From: Ischnura elegans
Taxonomy: Eukaryota > Arthropoda > Insecta > Odonata > Coenagrionidae
NCBI RefSeq assembly: GCF_921293095.1
Contig: NC_060253.1
Coordinates: forward strand, 81,629,992 to 81,693,991
Length of the DNA: 64,000 nt
Direction of reading: 5' to 3'
Shown here piece after piece: positions 33,475-44,506 of this stretch; the stretch's first letter is position 1, and every line of letters begins with the position of its first letter. Position numbers and translations under genes: made by a program. Below the pieces are notes generated by a model. The model was not told the DNA's origin and did not search any database. It worked only from the letters and a program-made list of their open reading frames with translations.

Positions 33475-34802
33475 CAGTAGACTCTCGTTAATACGAACAA
33501 CGTTATTACGAAGTTCTCGCTTTTACGAAGCAAATCGTTGGTCCCGACGAAAAGCTATCCAAGCTATAGGAAAAGAAACGTTATTAAAAATTTTCGTTTT
33601 TACGAAATTACGAACCTCCGTCCCGGTCCTGGTAGTTACAAAATGAACTTTATTACGAAGTTCCACGCATAAGCTATGGCATTTAGATGGATATTCACTA
33701 CGCTTAGTTTTAATTATCACGCCACGTTTAAGTTGTCCTCATGTACTGTGACCGAGAGCGTCATTTATGGTTATTTCTTCACCATTCGCGCAGCGTCATA
33801 TAACGAACTTCATTCCTTGGGAATCACGGTGACAGACTCACAGCTCGTAAATTTGATGTACATAGTTAGTTCTCTTCCTTCGCACATTCGATTTACGAAC
33901 TTGCAGAGATGACACCATTAAAAAATTTCGAATTTGGTGCCTTTTGATTTAGCCGTTGCTAAGCCGTGCGGCGTAGAGGAAATCGTACTCTGGGCATAAT
34001 CTGAACAAAGTATCATTCATTCCGGTGTGAAGTTAGGAACTGTTCAACGTTTCGCCCGTTGTTCCTTGCCGCGGAGAGCGATTTTTTCGGCTGCGTTGCA
34101 CGCCCAGCTAGATCAATTCGTCACAATCGTGAGTTAGCGCAGTGTTGCATTCTGCATCATAACCGTACTCCTCGATGCCTTGCATGCAGGACGACCGGTC
34201 CGATGACGGCAGAATAGGAGGTGCGGATAACTCTTCGCCAGCACGGATTGCAGGCAATCGCTGTCCCCCAAACGCACCTCACACATGCCTAGTCATACAA
34301 CGTTGTCAAATGCATACAGAGCAGCGAAATAAGCCTGATCAACTAAAACATGCCCTTTCTTCGAATCCCCAAAACAAGTGGTTCTTCCACTGGGTCCTTC
34401 ACGCTCGTCGTCCTTTCCGTCTCCATTCTTCACGGAGGCCCTTATAGGCGTTTCACTTTCTCACCTGGCAACGCTGCCCCGACGTAGACTATCCTGCATG
34501 TCATCGGACAACTCTCGGCGGCCGGACCGTAGGTTTATCAACTTAGGAACAAGGTCTTGGAACGCATCTAGTTCGTAAATCGGACTTACTGTACTCGGGA
34601 GGATATCAACCCTCGATAACGTCATGCCGCATGCCGAAACTGAAACGATTTTTCCTGTTTATATTTATTTCCGCGTAATTTAATCGCATTTATCACGTAC
34701 GGTTTTTTCGACGATTCCCAAGAGAAACGTTCATACGAACTTCGTTATTACATACCTACGGGCTATCGGTCCGATGAACTTCGTAATAACGAGAGTCTAC
34801 TG
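33475..34802. mobile_element. pogo/Tigger-like element (1.33 kb), no transposase seen
   Basis: Terminal repeats CAGTAGACTCTCGTTAATAC and its inverted partner (ends GAGAGTCTACTG) are typical of pogo/Tigger ends. TA follows the right end (34803-34804), and TAA precedes the left one. Subterminal TTACGAA motifs occur on both sides. The interior has only short open stretches without a CENP-B or DDE signature. Confidence 0.7.
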
Positions 34803-35214
34803 TAACTGAATTTTTCCTGCTTCTAGGAAATTATATTGGTAGGTATCTGTTCTTGTTTATTTAGATCAGTAGAACACCAAGAAGTTAGGTGTTTGGGCTT
34901 CATGTTCACGCGGAAAGGTACATGATAGAGTAAATGTATTTCAGGGCTTCAGTTCTTCCTATGCATATGACATTAGCAGAGCTCTCTGGTGTTTTCCATT
35001 TAGGTCAGACTTGGACCATTACTAATATCTCGAAACATTGCTTAAGAAACAATTCTACTTTAACATGCTATAAACAGTAAACCACCTCTTTCATAATAAA
35101 TTAATCCATATTTAAATCTTTGCGACCCATTGTATTTAAATGAGTACCACTTGCTAGTTTAGTCAGTACATGAGAATTATTAGCCCATGCATAAAAAGAA
35201 AATGACTTCATATA

Positions 35215-35952
35215 CAGTACACTCCCGATTATCCGGGCTAATGATGGGGAGAGACGGCACGAATAATCGTAAAACACGGATAACCTAAACTTTTACTTAA
35301 ATGTCTGGTAATGTTCATAATTTACGTAAAAAACAATATAATATTATTTATGCAGGTATTCTGTTATTTAAGAGTGCTTCCCGGACTCAATGAGAGCTTT
35401 CTTCGCCAGTTCTCGATCTTTTTAGCGGCGATAAGATTGTTGTGCTTGTATTATTAATGCTCTGTATAAGGCCTGGTTTCGAAAACCACACATCCGTGGC
35501 TGTGTGATCACGGATGCAGTAAAGTGGTTTGAAAGAATGCTTCAAAACCACTACTCGACGTCGGAAATTACTTTCAGGCACCGCGCCATTTATGTTAGTT
35601 GCGTCTCGCACAAGTTGCCCAGATTGCAGCTGCTGCGGGGCGTGTATCCCAAGGTCGGTAAAGGAGTATCCGTGATCACGGAGCGCGGTCGTGCATTGCG
35701 AGGCTTGGAAAATAGGAACACGGTGATCCCGTCAATGCAGCTAGCGCGCGATCGCTTCAGTTTTACGTAGGGGATTGTAACGGAAATAATAAGCCTGGTG
35801 TATCCTCGCATTAATGCAGTAATTCCGATGATTTTGCGTCCGATTGTATTTTAAAAAAAAATATATAGCAGAAAAAAAGAGCAAGAGTGACAATCATGCA
35901 CGGATAATCCACAACCCAAATAAACCGTAGCCGGATAATCGGGAGTGTGCTG
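35215..35952. mobile_element. pogo-like non-autonomous element (738 bp)
   Basis: Terminal repeats CAGTACACTCCCGATTATCC and inverted GGATAATCGGGAGTGTGCTG are flanked by TA (35213-35214, 35953-35954). No coding signature is visible inside. Confidence 0.75.
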
Positions 35953-36445
35953 TACTAACAGTACAAATAAAGGTTTGCCCAGAAAAAGACTAGAACTCTT
36001 AAAAGCACTTGGAAACACAGTATAATTCTATCAATGATGTCAGTGTATGAGGAAAATATTTGCCATTAAGCCTGTGGTATTTATCACACTGTTGTATGAC
36101 TTTCAAAACTGATTTTATTGGTTTGAATTATTATTTCAAGTTATATTTACTGGTCCGACAATAAGATTTTATGAAACCAAAATCGCTATATGATGCTATG
36201 AATAGTTTTTATGCAGTACTTAAGATGCTGTTTGCATTTTCACTCCTGTAAATTTCTTTAGTAAGAGTAATTATCCTAAATGATTCTTCCCTGCTCTCAA
36301 AATTTGGATCACTCAAAATAAAATTTACCATTTAACCTTTAAAAAATGGTGATCGGACTGAGTACATGAAATTCAATCACCTCATCAAGAGATGTTAATA
36401 GGTGATCATTAGACCATTAGGTAATTCTTTTGGCCTCATGTTACC

Positions 36446-36750
36446 AGGGGTGTAGCTAGGACAGGCGCAGCAAGGAGGGGTTTTGGGGATAAACCCCTCC
36501 CCCAGATTTCAGAGAAATTTTTAAATTTAATCCATTTTACTTAATTGCATTAATATTACTAATAGAATAGTGTAAGGATTAATAAAAATATCCATCCGAA
36601 AGTGGTAAAACTCGCCATTTATCTGAAAAATTTTCTAGGGGAGGGCCCCCGCACCTCCCTCTTATCCTAGTGGGTATTCCATACCCTCAGATCCCCCAGT
36701 GTTAGTTGCGCCTAAAACCTCCCCTTGCCTAATTCCTAGCTGCGCACCTG
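36446..36750 (+). repeat. Dispersed C/G-rich-ended repeat, copy 2
   Basis: Second copy of the family at 25577-25860, clearly diverged. It begins GGGGTGTAGCTAGGACAG and ends TAATTCCTAGCTGCGCAC. Confidence 0.7.
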
Positions 36751-37029
36751 AGCTAGAATGGTGTTGGGGGTACAGTGGTGGAATCCTCTGGGGAAAATGT
36801 GAACATTTTTATCTGTAAAATTGACATGTTATGCTATTTTGCTTCACAAAAATAATAGTCAATATTAGTTTTGCTTCCTAGTATTGGTGGAATAGAATTA
36901 ATTTGTTTTATAGGTTAATATTTTTCTGCTAAAACTAATGCTTTTGGGGGAGAGAGGGCAAGAGACCTTCCTGGCTATGCCACTGCATGTAACTCATGAG
37001 AAAAGTAGTATTATTCCTTCAAGAATGCA

Positions 37030-37965
37030 GTTGAATTTGTGTCCCCACTTCTTAACAAAACATTTAAAATAGCTCTCCATATTATCTTTAACAAGTCTCT
37101 AGATGCTGGCATAATTCCTAGCTCCTCCAAAAAAGCAATTGTGATACCTGTGTGTAAAAACGTTAACACTATTAAAAAAATGAAAAAGTGGAAAGTCACT
37201 GCACAATCAGACTTATGTACAAAGGCACAGTCAAAATTGTGTCCTGTAAAGCAGTGAATTCCTAGGACGCATTCGATAATGCATGACAAAATAGCCCCTC
37301 TTCTAATCCCAAGCTCACATTCTCGCAATTTTATGCCGTATTGAAAATTAATGCAGTTCTAACCTGCGCAATTACATGCCCCATGTAAAGCAGCCTTTAG
37401 TGATTATAGACCATTATTCAGTCAGTTTTTGCCAAAGTGTTTGAAAACCTGATTACTGATTAAGGGCAAGGATTTAGGTGCGTTACTTCAACTACTAGGT
37501 ACAAACCTTTTGCTTTTTCAGCTATTAGTAGCTACAGATCCTACTGATCATTTTCAGGTAGAGTGTATTGTGATTTTTCCAAATGCATTCAATTAAGTTT
37601 ATCATTTTTCTATCAGCAGCAAAACTGAAAGCCAATGGAATATGTGGTCCCATGCTATAAGTCAAAGAGAGGACTAACAAATAAAATCCAGAATGCAGAA
37701 CCATCACAATTTTATGCAACATCTGCTTTTCCACAGGGCTCCCACCTGGGACCACTTCCTTTATTACTGTTTGTGAATGATAATTATCATGGATTTTCCC
37801 TAGAGTCCATTAATGGAGAATGGTCTTTAAATCTGAGAAAGCACTCAATCTCCGCTGTTGACTTTAAAATCTTCTATTCCATTGATTCACATACTGCGGT
37901 GTCAGCAGTAATACTACATGATGTCATTGACCTTCAGCAACGGTTAGCTTCTCTTTCTGCTTTGT
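37030..37965 (+). pseudogene. LINE reverse transcriptase fragment (jockey/CR1-like)
   Basis: Fragments in shifting frames follow RT order. A fingers segment reads FNKSLDAGIIPSSSKKAIVI. Next comes SDYRP near 37414, then PQGSHLGPLPLLLFVND near 37730. Finally VDFKIFYSID occupies the place where FADD should be, so the catalytic pair is lost. A diverged MITE copy (37196-37398) splits the sequence before SDYRP. Several frameshifts and stops show it is dead. There is no endonuclease domain or poly-A tail, so it is 5'- and 3'-truncated. Confidence 0.75.
37196..37398 (+). repeat. Truncated relative of the 14545-14974 MITE
   Basis: Shares CAGTCAAAATTGTG and CTGCGCAATTACATGCCCC with 14545-14974 and ends in the same AAGGCTGCTTTACA-type terminus, inverted. 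It sits inside the LINE fragment. Confidence 0.55.
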
Positions 37966-38254
37966 AGTACAAGAATAATTTATTGCAGATAAGCATCATT
38001 AAAGGTAGTGTACTTACCTTTTGTAAATGGAAACACTTTTTTTTAATATACTAATTATCTGAAAACATATTACATAGGTTCCACTAAATATAGGACCAAT
38101 GTGTACTGTTGGACTACAAACTAACATTAGATACAGATATTCCCAGTAAACACAAAATGCTGCAGATGCGCATCAGATGCGCTTCGCGGCAGCGCTGCAG
38201 CTGCGGCGAAGGCGCTGCTGCAGCGCGTCTAGCACTCCCAAACTTCCCTTTTTT

Positions 38255-38364
38255 GCATGTCATAAGCGCTGCACAAGCATGTCATACGCGCTGCACAAGC
38301 ATGTCATAAGCGCTGCACAAGCATGTCATAAGCGCTGCACAAGCATGCCAGGAGCGCTGCGCTA
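38255..38364 (+). repeat. 22-bp minisatellite (5 units)
   Basis: Units starting GCATGTCATAAGCGCTGCAC occur at 38255, 38277, 38299 and 38321, with a diverged fifth at 38343. The GCGCTGC core also recurs near the right end of the element (39950-40130). Confidence 0.9.
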
Positions 38365-38430
38365 ATGTGCCACGATCGCTTCAAACGCATGTCCGAATCG
38401 CTGAAAATACATTCCTAATGTGCCACTATA

Positions 38431-38646
38431 CTATCGCCGCAAAAAAAGGTAGAACGCTGAACTTTAGGCATTTGTATGAAATTCTGCCGAAGCTCCACAG
38501 GGTCGTTTCAGATATCGTTGTACTAATGATCCATTGTTGTAGTCAAATAAACAATGAGTTGAACGATATCTGACACGACTGTCGAGCTTCGGCAGAATTT
38601 ATACAAATGCTTAAAGTTCAGCATTCTACCATTTTTGCGCCGATAA
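38431..38646. repeat. Foldback repeat with arms of about 90 bp
   Basis: The left arm (GGTAGAACGCTGAACTTTAG..., 38431-38520) and right arm (38556-38646) are inverted copies with a few mismatches around a 35-bp centre. Transcribed, it would form a long hairpin. It lies between the left terminus and the 3' end of the DUF4806 gene. Confidence 0.85.
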
Positions 38647-38734
38647 TAGCAATCTTCAAGTACTACTTAAGTATGTGAGGGGCAGCAAGAATTAATTGAA
38701 AATACAGGTTTGCAATAAATGATTTTATTAATGA

Positions 38735-39444
38735 TTACTCTGTTTTAAGTATACATTAGAGTACTGATTAATGATAGACATAATACACGAAGACACTCAC
38801 CCATAATGACACTGCATATTTTCGTTCCCATAAACTTTTTCTTCTTCATCCCCTCAACTCCAGACTTTCCGGTGAGGCAGAAGTGCTTCGCTGCTTCGTC
38901 AGTGAATACAAAATATAAAATTTTGTATACTGAGGGCTGCTCCTCATCACCACAAATGCGAGCAATTTGAGTAACCTGTAAAGAAAAATATTATGTAATC
39001 AATGGAATTCTGGTTGAAATTATCATAAAAGAATTAAACACAAATGATTGAGGCCTTACCAAATTATTGTGGAGAGATACATCCTCTGACAGTTCCCTCT
39101 CAAGCTCCTCTACATCATCCAAAGTTTTAAGAGGGAATTTCCGGTTGACGGAAATGCTCTCTTCATTCACTACAGGCTTGGACTTTAGCTCTTTCTTTAA
39201 TTCTGTGAGCATGCTTAAAGCCATGCTCACCTTCCCATCTAATCTCATGTATCTCTTTTCCCATATCTTCTCCTGAGCTTGCATGAACCCTAAAATTTTA
39301 AATGTGGAAAGGTAAGTGACCTTTATGTCAGTACTTATATAAATAAATACATGATAAAAATACTACCATACAACTCTTCTGCTGTTGCCGGCCGCTTAGT
39401 CTCTCTTTCTTTCCCACCAGGTGCTTGCGGATCTAGTTGTTTTC
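38735..39444 (-). CDS. DUF4806-type coiled-coil protein inside a TIR element (spliced)
   Basis: Four minus-strand coding segments join in frame with canonical splice sites: 39444-39367, 39289-39060, 38975-38801 and 38739-38735, the last ending at TAA (38737-38735). An AATAAA follows at 38729-38724. The first segment reads KQLDPQAPGGKERE, so a further 5' exon may exist; the first in-frame methionine is in MQAQEKIWEKRYMRL. From there the protein is about 135 aa. A helical, coiled-coil-like start is followed by KFPLKTLDDVEELEREL, HNNLVTQIARICGDEE, ILYFVFTDEAAKHFCLTGK and FMGTKICSVIME. This follows the DUF4806 pattern (P..T.EEL..LE..L......LV..L...GG ... A....W.G......F..LKI...I). DUF4806 function is unknown. 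No stop interrupts the joined frame. Confidence 0.6.
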
Positions 39445-40434
39445 CTGCTATGAGAAATGTCCATTAATTTTAACTCGTGTACTGCATAATACATCATCGC
39501 GTCAGACCATCTCGTTAGACAATCTTTTTAATATTTTACTAAAAAGGTTGGCTAACTAAAAAATTTTGAGCTGCGAACTTTTCCTGTGACATGCGTTACA
39601 CATTTCCTATTTCACTATTAATGGAAACCTATATAATCAATATTTAAAAGCTTATATCCAATGGTTCCGAACATAACTACGACCACGTATGTAAACAAAA
39701 ACACAAAGTCTTAAAATGTGTTTATATTCACCATGCTAGAATGCCAATTCTACCTAATTTCAAGGAGAATTGAATTTAAATTAACTAAAATTATACATTT
39801 TAAAAGAAGATGATAAATTCTTACCTATTAAGAATCCCCAAGGACGATCAACAGTTCCACAACGTTGGCCGCCATAGACTCAGTAAACTTCCCAAGCACC
39901 CTGGTAAACAATCGCGTAGTGGAGGATTGTTGCATTGTTGCACAAACTCGCATTAGCAGCGTTCCAGCAGCGTGCTGCAGGCATGCTTTGCGCATGCGCT
40001 GTTGATGCGCTGCAATTGCATGTTTCGCCAGCGCGCTGCGAAAGAGCGCTGCACAAGCGCTGTTACCGCGCTTCATTGAAACGGAAACGAACTTGCAGCT
40101 GTGAAACCCCTGTGCAGCGCTGCTGCAGCTATTCGTGTTTACTGGGTTGATTCAACCGTAAGCAAATAAATATTCGAGTCCCTTGGTTTCACATGAAAGC
40201 ATTGTAAAGATTACAACAAAAATGCTCAGTTACCCTTTCCTGAATGTCAACATAGACAGATCTGCAAACTGAATACTTTACATTGGTATGAGGTCCTTGA
40301 TATCTCAAATGTGTAGCCAATATTGAAAAGGTACTGAACAATTTTTAAAACAGTTGCATTAGTATAAATGATAAATAGAAAGAAAGAATTATTTACTGGT
40401 TCAGATTTATTATCATAAATATTACAAAGATGAA

Positions 40435-42665
40435 AATAAAGATAAATGCCTCGTGAGCAAAATGTTCATCAGGGATGTTACCCCAAGTTCACATGAAATA
40501 TTTAAACTGATATATTCCTCAAACATGTTTACACATAGTCAAATAATATAAAAATCATACCACTTTATGATTTTGAGACATAATCTAGTCACGAAATAAT
40601 GTAAAAAGTCAATAATTACCGACATGAAGATGTTCACCAAAAATGTTAACCCAAACGTTCTGAAACCAAAATACCTCCCAGTGCTTAGGTTTGCATCAAA
40701 CAAGCGTTCTACTTGTGATATAACAAGAAATGTTAACCTGCTTATTATTCAAAATTGAATTTTTTCCCTACAATGTTGAAAATCTAGATGACTGCCTTGT
40801 AAGGTTGGTTCAACAGAAATGTTACCCCAAGTTCACATAAAATATTTACACTGACATATTCCTCAAACATGTTTACACATAGCTAGGTAATATAAAAAAC
40901 AAACCACTGTATGATTTAGATACACATTCTATTCACGAAATAATGTAAAAGGTCAAAAATACCGGCATGAAGATGTTCATCAAAAATGTTAACCTAAACT
41001 TTCTGAAACCAAAATAACTCCCATTGCTTTAATTTGCATCAAATAAGCGTTCTAGTTGTATAATAACACGATATGTTTACCTATTTATTATTCACTATTG
41101 AATTTTTACTCCACAACGATGAAATTAAGGATAAATGCCGCATGAAAAAATTGTTCATCAGAAATGTTACCCCAAGTTCACATCAAATATTTACACTGAG
41201 AAGTTGCTCAAATATGTTTGCCCATAGTTAGATGACATCAAAACCAAACCACGTTATCATTTTCGTACATATTCTAGTCATTAAATGATGTCAAATGCCA
41301 ATAAATACCGACATGAGGATGTACACCAAAAATGTTAACCCAAACTTTATGAAACCAAAATAACTGCCATTGCTTTAATTTACATCAAATCAGCGTTCTA
41401 GTTGAAATGTAACAAGAAATGTTTACGTATTTATTATTCACTATTGAATTTTTACCCCACAATGATGAAAATAGAGATAAATGCCTCGTAAGCAAAATGT
41501 TCATCAGAAATGTTACCCCAAGTTCTCATCAAATATTTATGCTGATATATTCCTCAATCATGTTTACACATCGTTAGATGACATCAAAACTAAGCCACTT
41601 TATCATTACGAGACACATTCTAGCCATTTAATGATGTAAAATGCCAATAAATACCGACATGAGGATGTACACCAAAAATGTTAACCCAAACTTTATGAAA
41701 CCAAAATAACTGCCATTGCTTTAATTTACATCAAATCAGCGTTCTAGTTGAAATGTAACAAGAAATGTTTACGTATTTATTATTCACTATTGAATTTTTA
41801 CCCCACAATGATGAAAATAGAGATAAATGCCTCGTAAGCAAAATGTTCATCAGAAATGTTACCCCAAGTTCTCATCAAATATTTACGCTGATATATTCCT
41901 CAATCATGTTTACACATCGTTAGATGACATCAAAACTAAGCCACTTTATCATTACGAGACACATTCTAGCCATTTAATGATGTAAAATGCCAATAAATAC
42001 CGACATGAGGATGTACACCAAAAATGTTAACCCAAACTTTCTGAAACCAAAATAACTCCCATTGCTTTAATTTGCATCAAATAAGCGTTCTAGTTGTATA
42101 ATAACACGATATGTTCACCTATTTATTATTCACTATTGAATTTTTACTCCACAACGATGAAAATAAGGATAAATGCCGCACAAGAAAATTGTTCATCGGA
42201 AATGTTACCCCAAGTACACATCGAATATTTACACTGATACATTACTCAAACATGATTGCCAATAGTTAGATGACATCAAAACAAAATGACTTAATGATTA
42301 TAGACACATTCTATTCACGTAATAATGTAAAAGGTCAAAAAGCTTTTATTTGCATCAAATAAGCGTTCTAGGTGCATAATAACACGACATGTTTACCTAC
42401 TTATTATTCACTATTGAATTTTTACTCCACAACGATGGAATTAAGGATAAATGCTGCATGAGAAAATTGTTCATCAGAAATGTTACCCCAAGTTCACATC
42501 GAATATTTACACTGATATATTCCTCAAACATGGTTGCCCATAGATATATGACATCAAAACAAAACCACGTTATCATTTTCGTACATATTCTAGTCATTAA
42601 ATGATGTCAAATGCCAATAAATACCGACATGAGGATGTACACCAAAAATGTTAACCCAAACTTTC
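40435..42665 (-). repeat. 346-bp satellite array, right arm (about 6.5 units, inverted)
   Basis: The reverse-complement anchor (GTTACCCCAAGT) has its CCCC at 40481, 40825, 41170, 41516, 41862, 42208 and 42486. The periods are 344-346 bp and the last one 278 bp, reflecting an internal deletion. Units 41280-41960 are almost identical to each other, suggesting recent homogenisation. Confidence 0.95.
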
Positions 42666-42980
42666 TTACCGCTTGTAGTTACTCATTTGTTTTTTGATTC
42701 CAAATATCAGCATAGGGGCGGTGTCTCCGATGTACGTGAAAAATGTATACTATACCTCCGTTCTCTAAAATTACCACGTTATCATTTTCGTACATATTCT
42801 AGTCATTAAATGATGTCAAATGCCAATAAATACCGACATGAGGATGTACACCAAAAATGTTAACCCAAACTTTCTTACCGCTTGTAGTTACTCATTTGTT
42901 TTTTGATTCCAAATATCAGCATAGGGGCGGTGTCTCCGATGTACGTGAAAAATGTATACTATACCTCCGTTCTCTAAAAT
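42563..42980. repeat. Two tandem 209-bp units spanning the satellite edge
   Basis: The block 42563-42771 is repeated at 42772-42980. Each unit joins the last 100 bp of satellite to about 105 bp of non-satellite flank (from CTTACCGCTTGTAG). The copies look identical, so the duplication is recent and happened after the array formed. Confidence 0.9.
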
Positions 42981-42989
42981 TCCAAAAAT

Positions 42990-43145
42990 TTCAATGCATG
43001 ATCGAGACTTTAGGAGCTAAAGTTCCACTTTATAAAGTGAGATCCTTGGGACGACTCTGAAACGAAATTTAGCTAAAGTCTCACTTTACCGTAAAGAGAG
43101 ACTTTGTAAAGTGAGCAATTTCAGTGTCGTCTATGAATCGCACCC
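42990..43145 (-). repeat. Right TIR and CTAAAG-rich subterminal region
   Basis: Inverted counterpart of 13099-13270 with the same palindromic motifs (AGCTAAAG, TTTACCGTAAAG) and a terminal CGTCTATGAATCGCACCC followed by TTA. Confidence 0.65.
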
Positions 43146-44506
43146 TTAAGGAAGTAAAATACCATATGAAAGATAGAGACGAAAGAGATTTTGCAAATAA
43201 TTTCCGAATAAACTTCCACGAAAACAGTGCAATGGATATAATCCGAGGGATTTGCGGATGTCTGATCACTTTCAGGTGCTGGAAAATCTGAAATATTATC
43301 TCTCGCCCAAAAATTAGATGAGTATTACGACAGAAACCACAGGCTAATACTTCTAATACGCGGTAAATGTACTTTTAATGAGAGTTGCTCGCACCATCGA
43401 TAACAGCTGCATTAAAAGAAATCATCGAAAGAGGTATTAAGAATGAAAACGGTACACATTTTTCCAACTTATATAATGTACACACACATCAAATCTACAT
43501 TTCCAGAATGATTACACAATGCTATTGAAACTGAGATTATTCATACAATCAATGCAAGGTAATTTCATGAAAAATAAATTTTAAGTATTCACAATTTAAC
43601 CCATTGACGGCCAAGGCTAATATTCGGTAGAAATATTTGAATTTATCATCATATTTAGTCTTAATAGATACTAGAAAAGAAATTTTGAAAAATTTGGGGC
43701 TCTAAAAAATTTATTTATACCAAAAAATAATGGTGCGTTTTCGCACCTTTGGCGGAATGTGGGTACTTCGGTTAACATACCGTGAAAAACTATAATCTTT
43801 TTCTTTTCCATCTTTTTAATTTATAAACACATAGAAACGCATAATTTAGCAATTAAAATCATTAAGTAACCGTTCATTCTACAAAAAATCCCTTTTATTA
43901 ATGAAAATCATTTGAATATAAGGGCACATTACATTTTACCCAAAAATATACATTGTGCCTATTACATTACCTACACCTTTCCTTGTTACCTTTTTCTCGA
44001 TAATATGACCTGCATTATCTTCTTTAGTGTCTGCTAGTAAAGAATTACGAGAAGGTTTGTCTTTTTTCGGATTTGATGGTCCTTCTGCATGTATTTCTTA
44101 GTGATTGCCATAACTGAATCGGTCACCTTTGATTGACGTTAGCGCGTTATGTGATATTTGAGAAATCAATTGGAGACATTTTGAGCCAACTGGCCCTCCT
44201 ATAGATTTTCAATGAATTAGTTAACACACTTTCCGGTAAATTGGTAAACAATGTCCACCACCACTTTTTCCCTCTGATTTTGATTCTATAATTCGCGTTT
44301 GCATTATCGTGATGTATAATCCACCTATGGGGTTATTGGAATGACAGAAGTTAGGGAATAGTTATGCCTTTTCTTTCAAATGGTTAATTGGCTATTTGTT
44401 GCTGGCCACAATTGCAACAGAGGCTTCATTCCATTTGACCGCAAACAATTCAGATTCCTCGTCAAAAGCATAATCAATTTTCAGAGGTTTTTTTCCAAAA
44501 GCTTTA

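Larger units (their letters stand above)
38142..40146. mobile_element. 2.0-kb TIR element carrying a DUF4806-type gene
   Basis: The ends are inverted copies: CCCAGTAAACACAAAATGCTG on the left and a right end reading GTGTTTACTGGG, with CTGCAG just inside both. Both subterminal regions are crowded with GCGCTGC motifs, including a 22-bp tandem array at 38255-38364. The interior holds a compact spliced minus-strand gene with its own polyadenylation signal. The element lies in the interior of the satellite-armed element. No target duplication longer than 1-2 bases is visible, so the superfamily is unknown. No DDE transposase is present. Confidence 0.65.
29100..42665. mobile_element. Foldback-like element: inverted satellite arrays around a SWIM/Ulp1 transposase relic
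   Basis: Tandem arrays of one 346-bp repeat lie in opposite orientation at 29100-30510 (plus) and 40435-42665 (minus), separated by about 9.9 kb. The outermost repeat on both sides breaks near the same GTTTGGGTTAAC motif. The interior holds minus-strand remnants of a MULE-like transposase C-terminus, a SWIM zinc finger and an Ulp1-type protease, plus later insertions (two pogo-like elements, a LINE fragment, a DUF4806 element). Long inverted arms made of tandem repeats around a MULE gene recall Drosophila FB/NOF foldback elements. Exact termini and target duplication were not found. Confidence 0.5.
13099..43145. mobile_element. Putative giant Harbinger-type nest bounded by TTA-flanked TIRs
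   Basis: The left end GGGTGCGATTCATAGACG (from 13099, preceded by TTA) matches the reverse complement of the right end, which finishes CGTCTATGAATCGCACCC at 43145 and is followed by TTA. Both subterminal regions are packed with CTTTAG/CTAAAG and TTTACCGTAAAG palindromes (13120-13270 and 43010-43120). No transposase of this element was found, and about 30 kb lies between the ends, nearly all nested repeats. One large nested element and two independently truncated relatives are both possible; the matching TTA flanks favour the first. Confidence 0.5.

Noticed and set aside
38255-38364. Regular short repeats considered as a CRISPR array
   Set aside because: The units are contiguous 22-bp tandem repeats without spacers, in a eukaryotic transposon.
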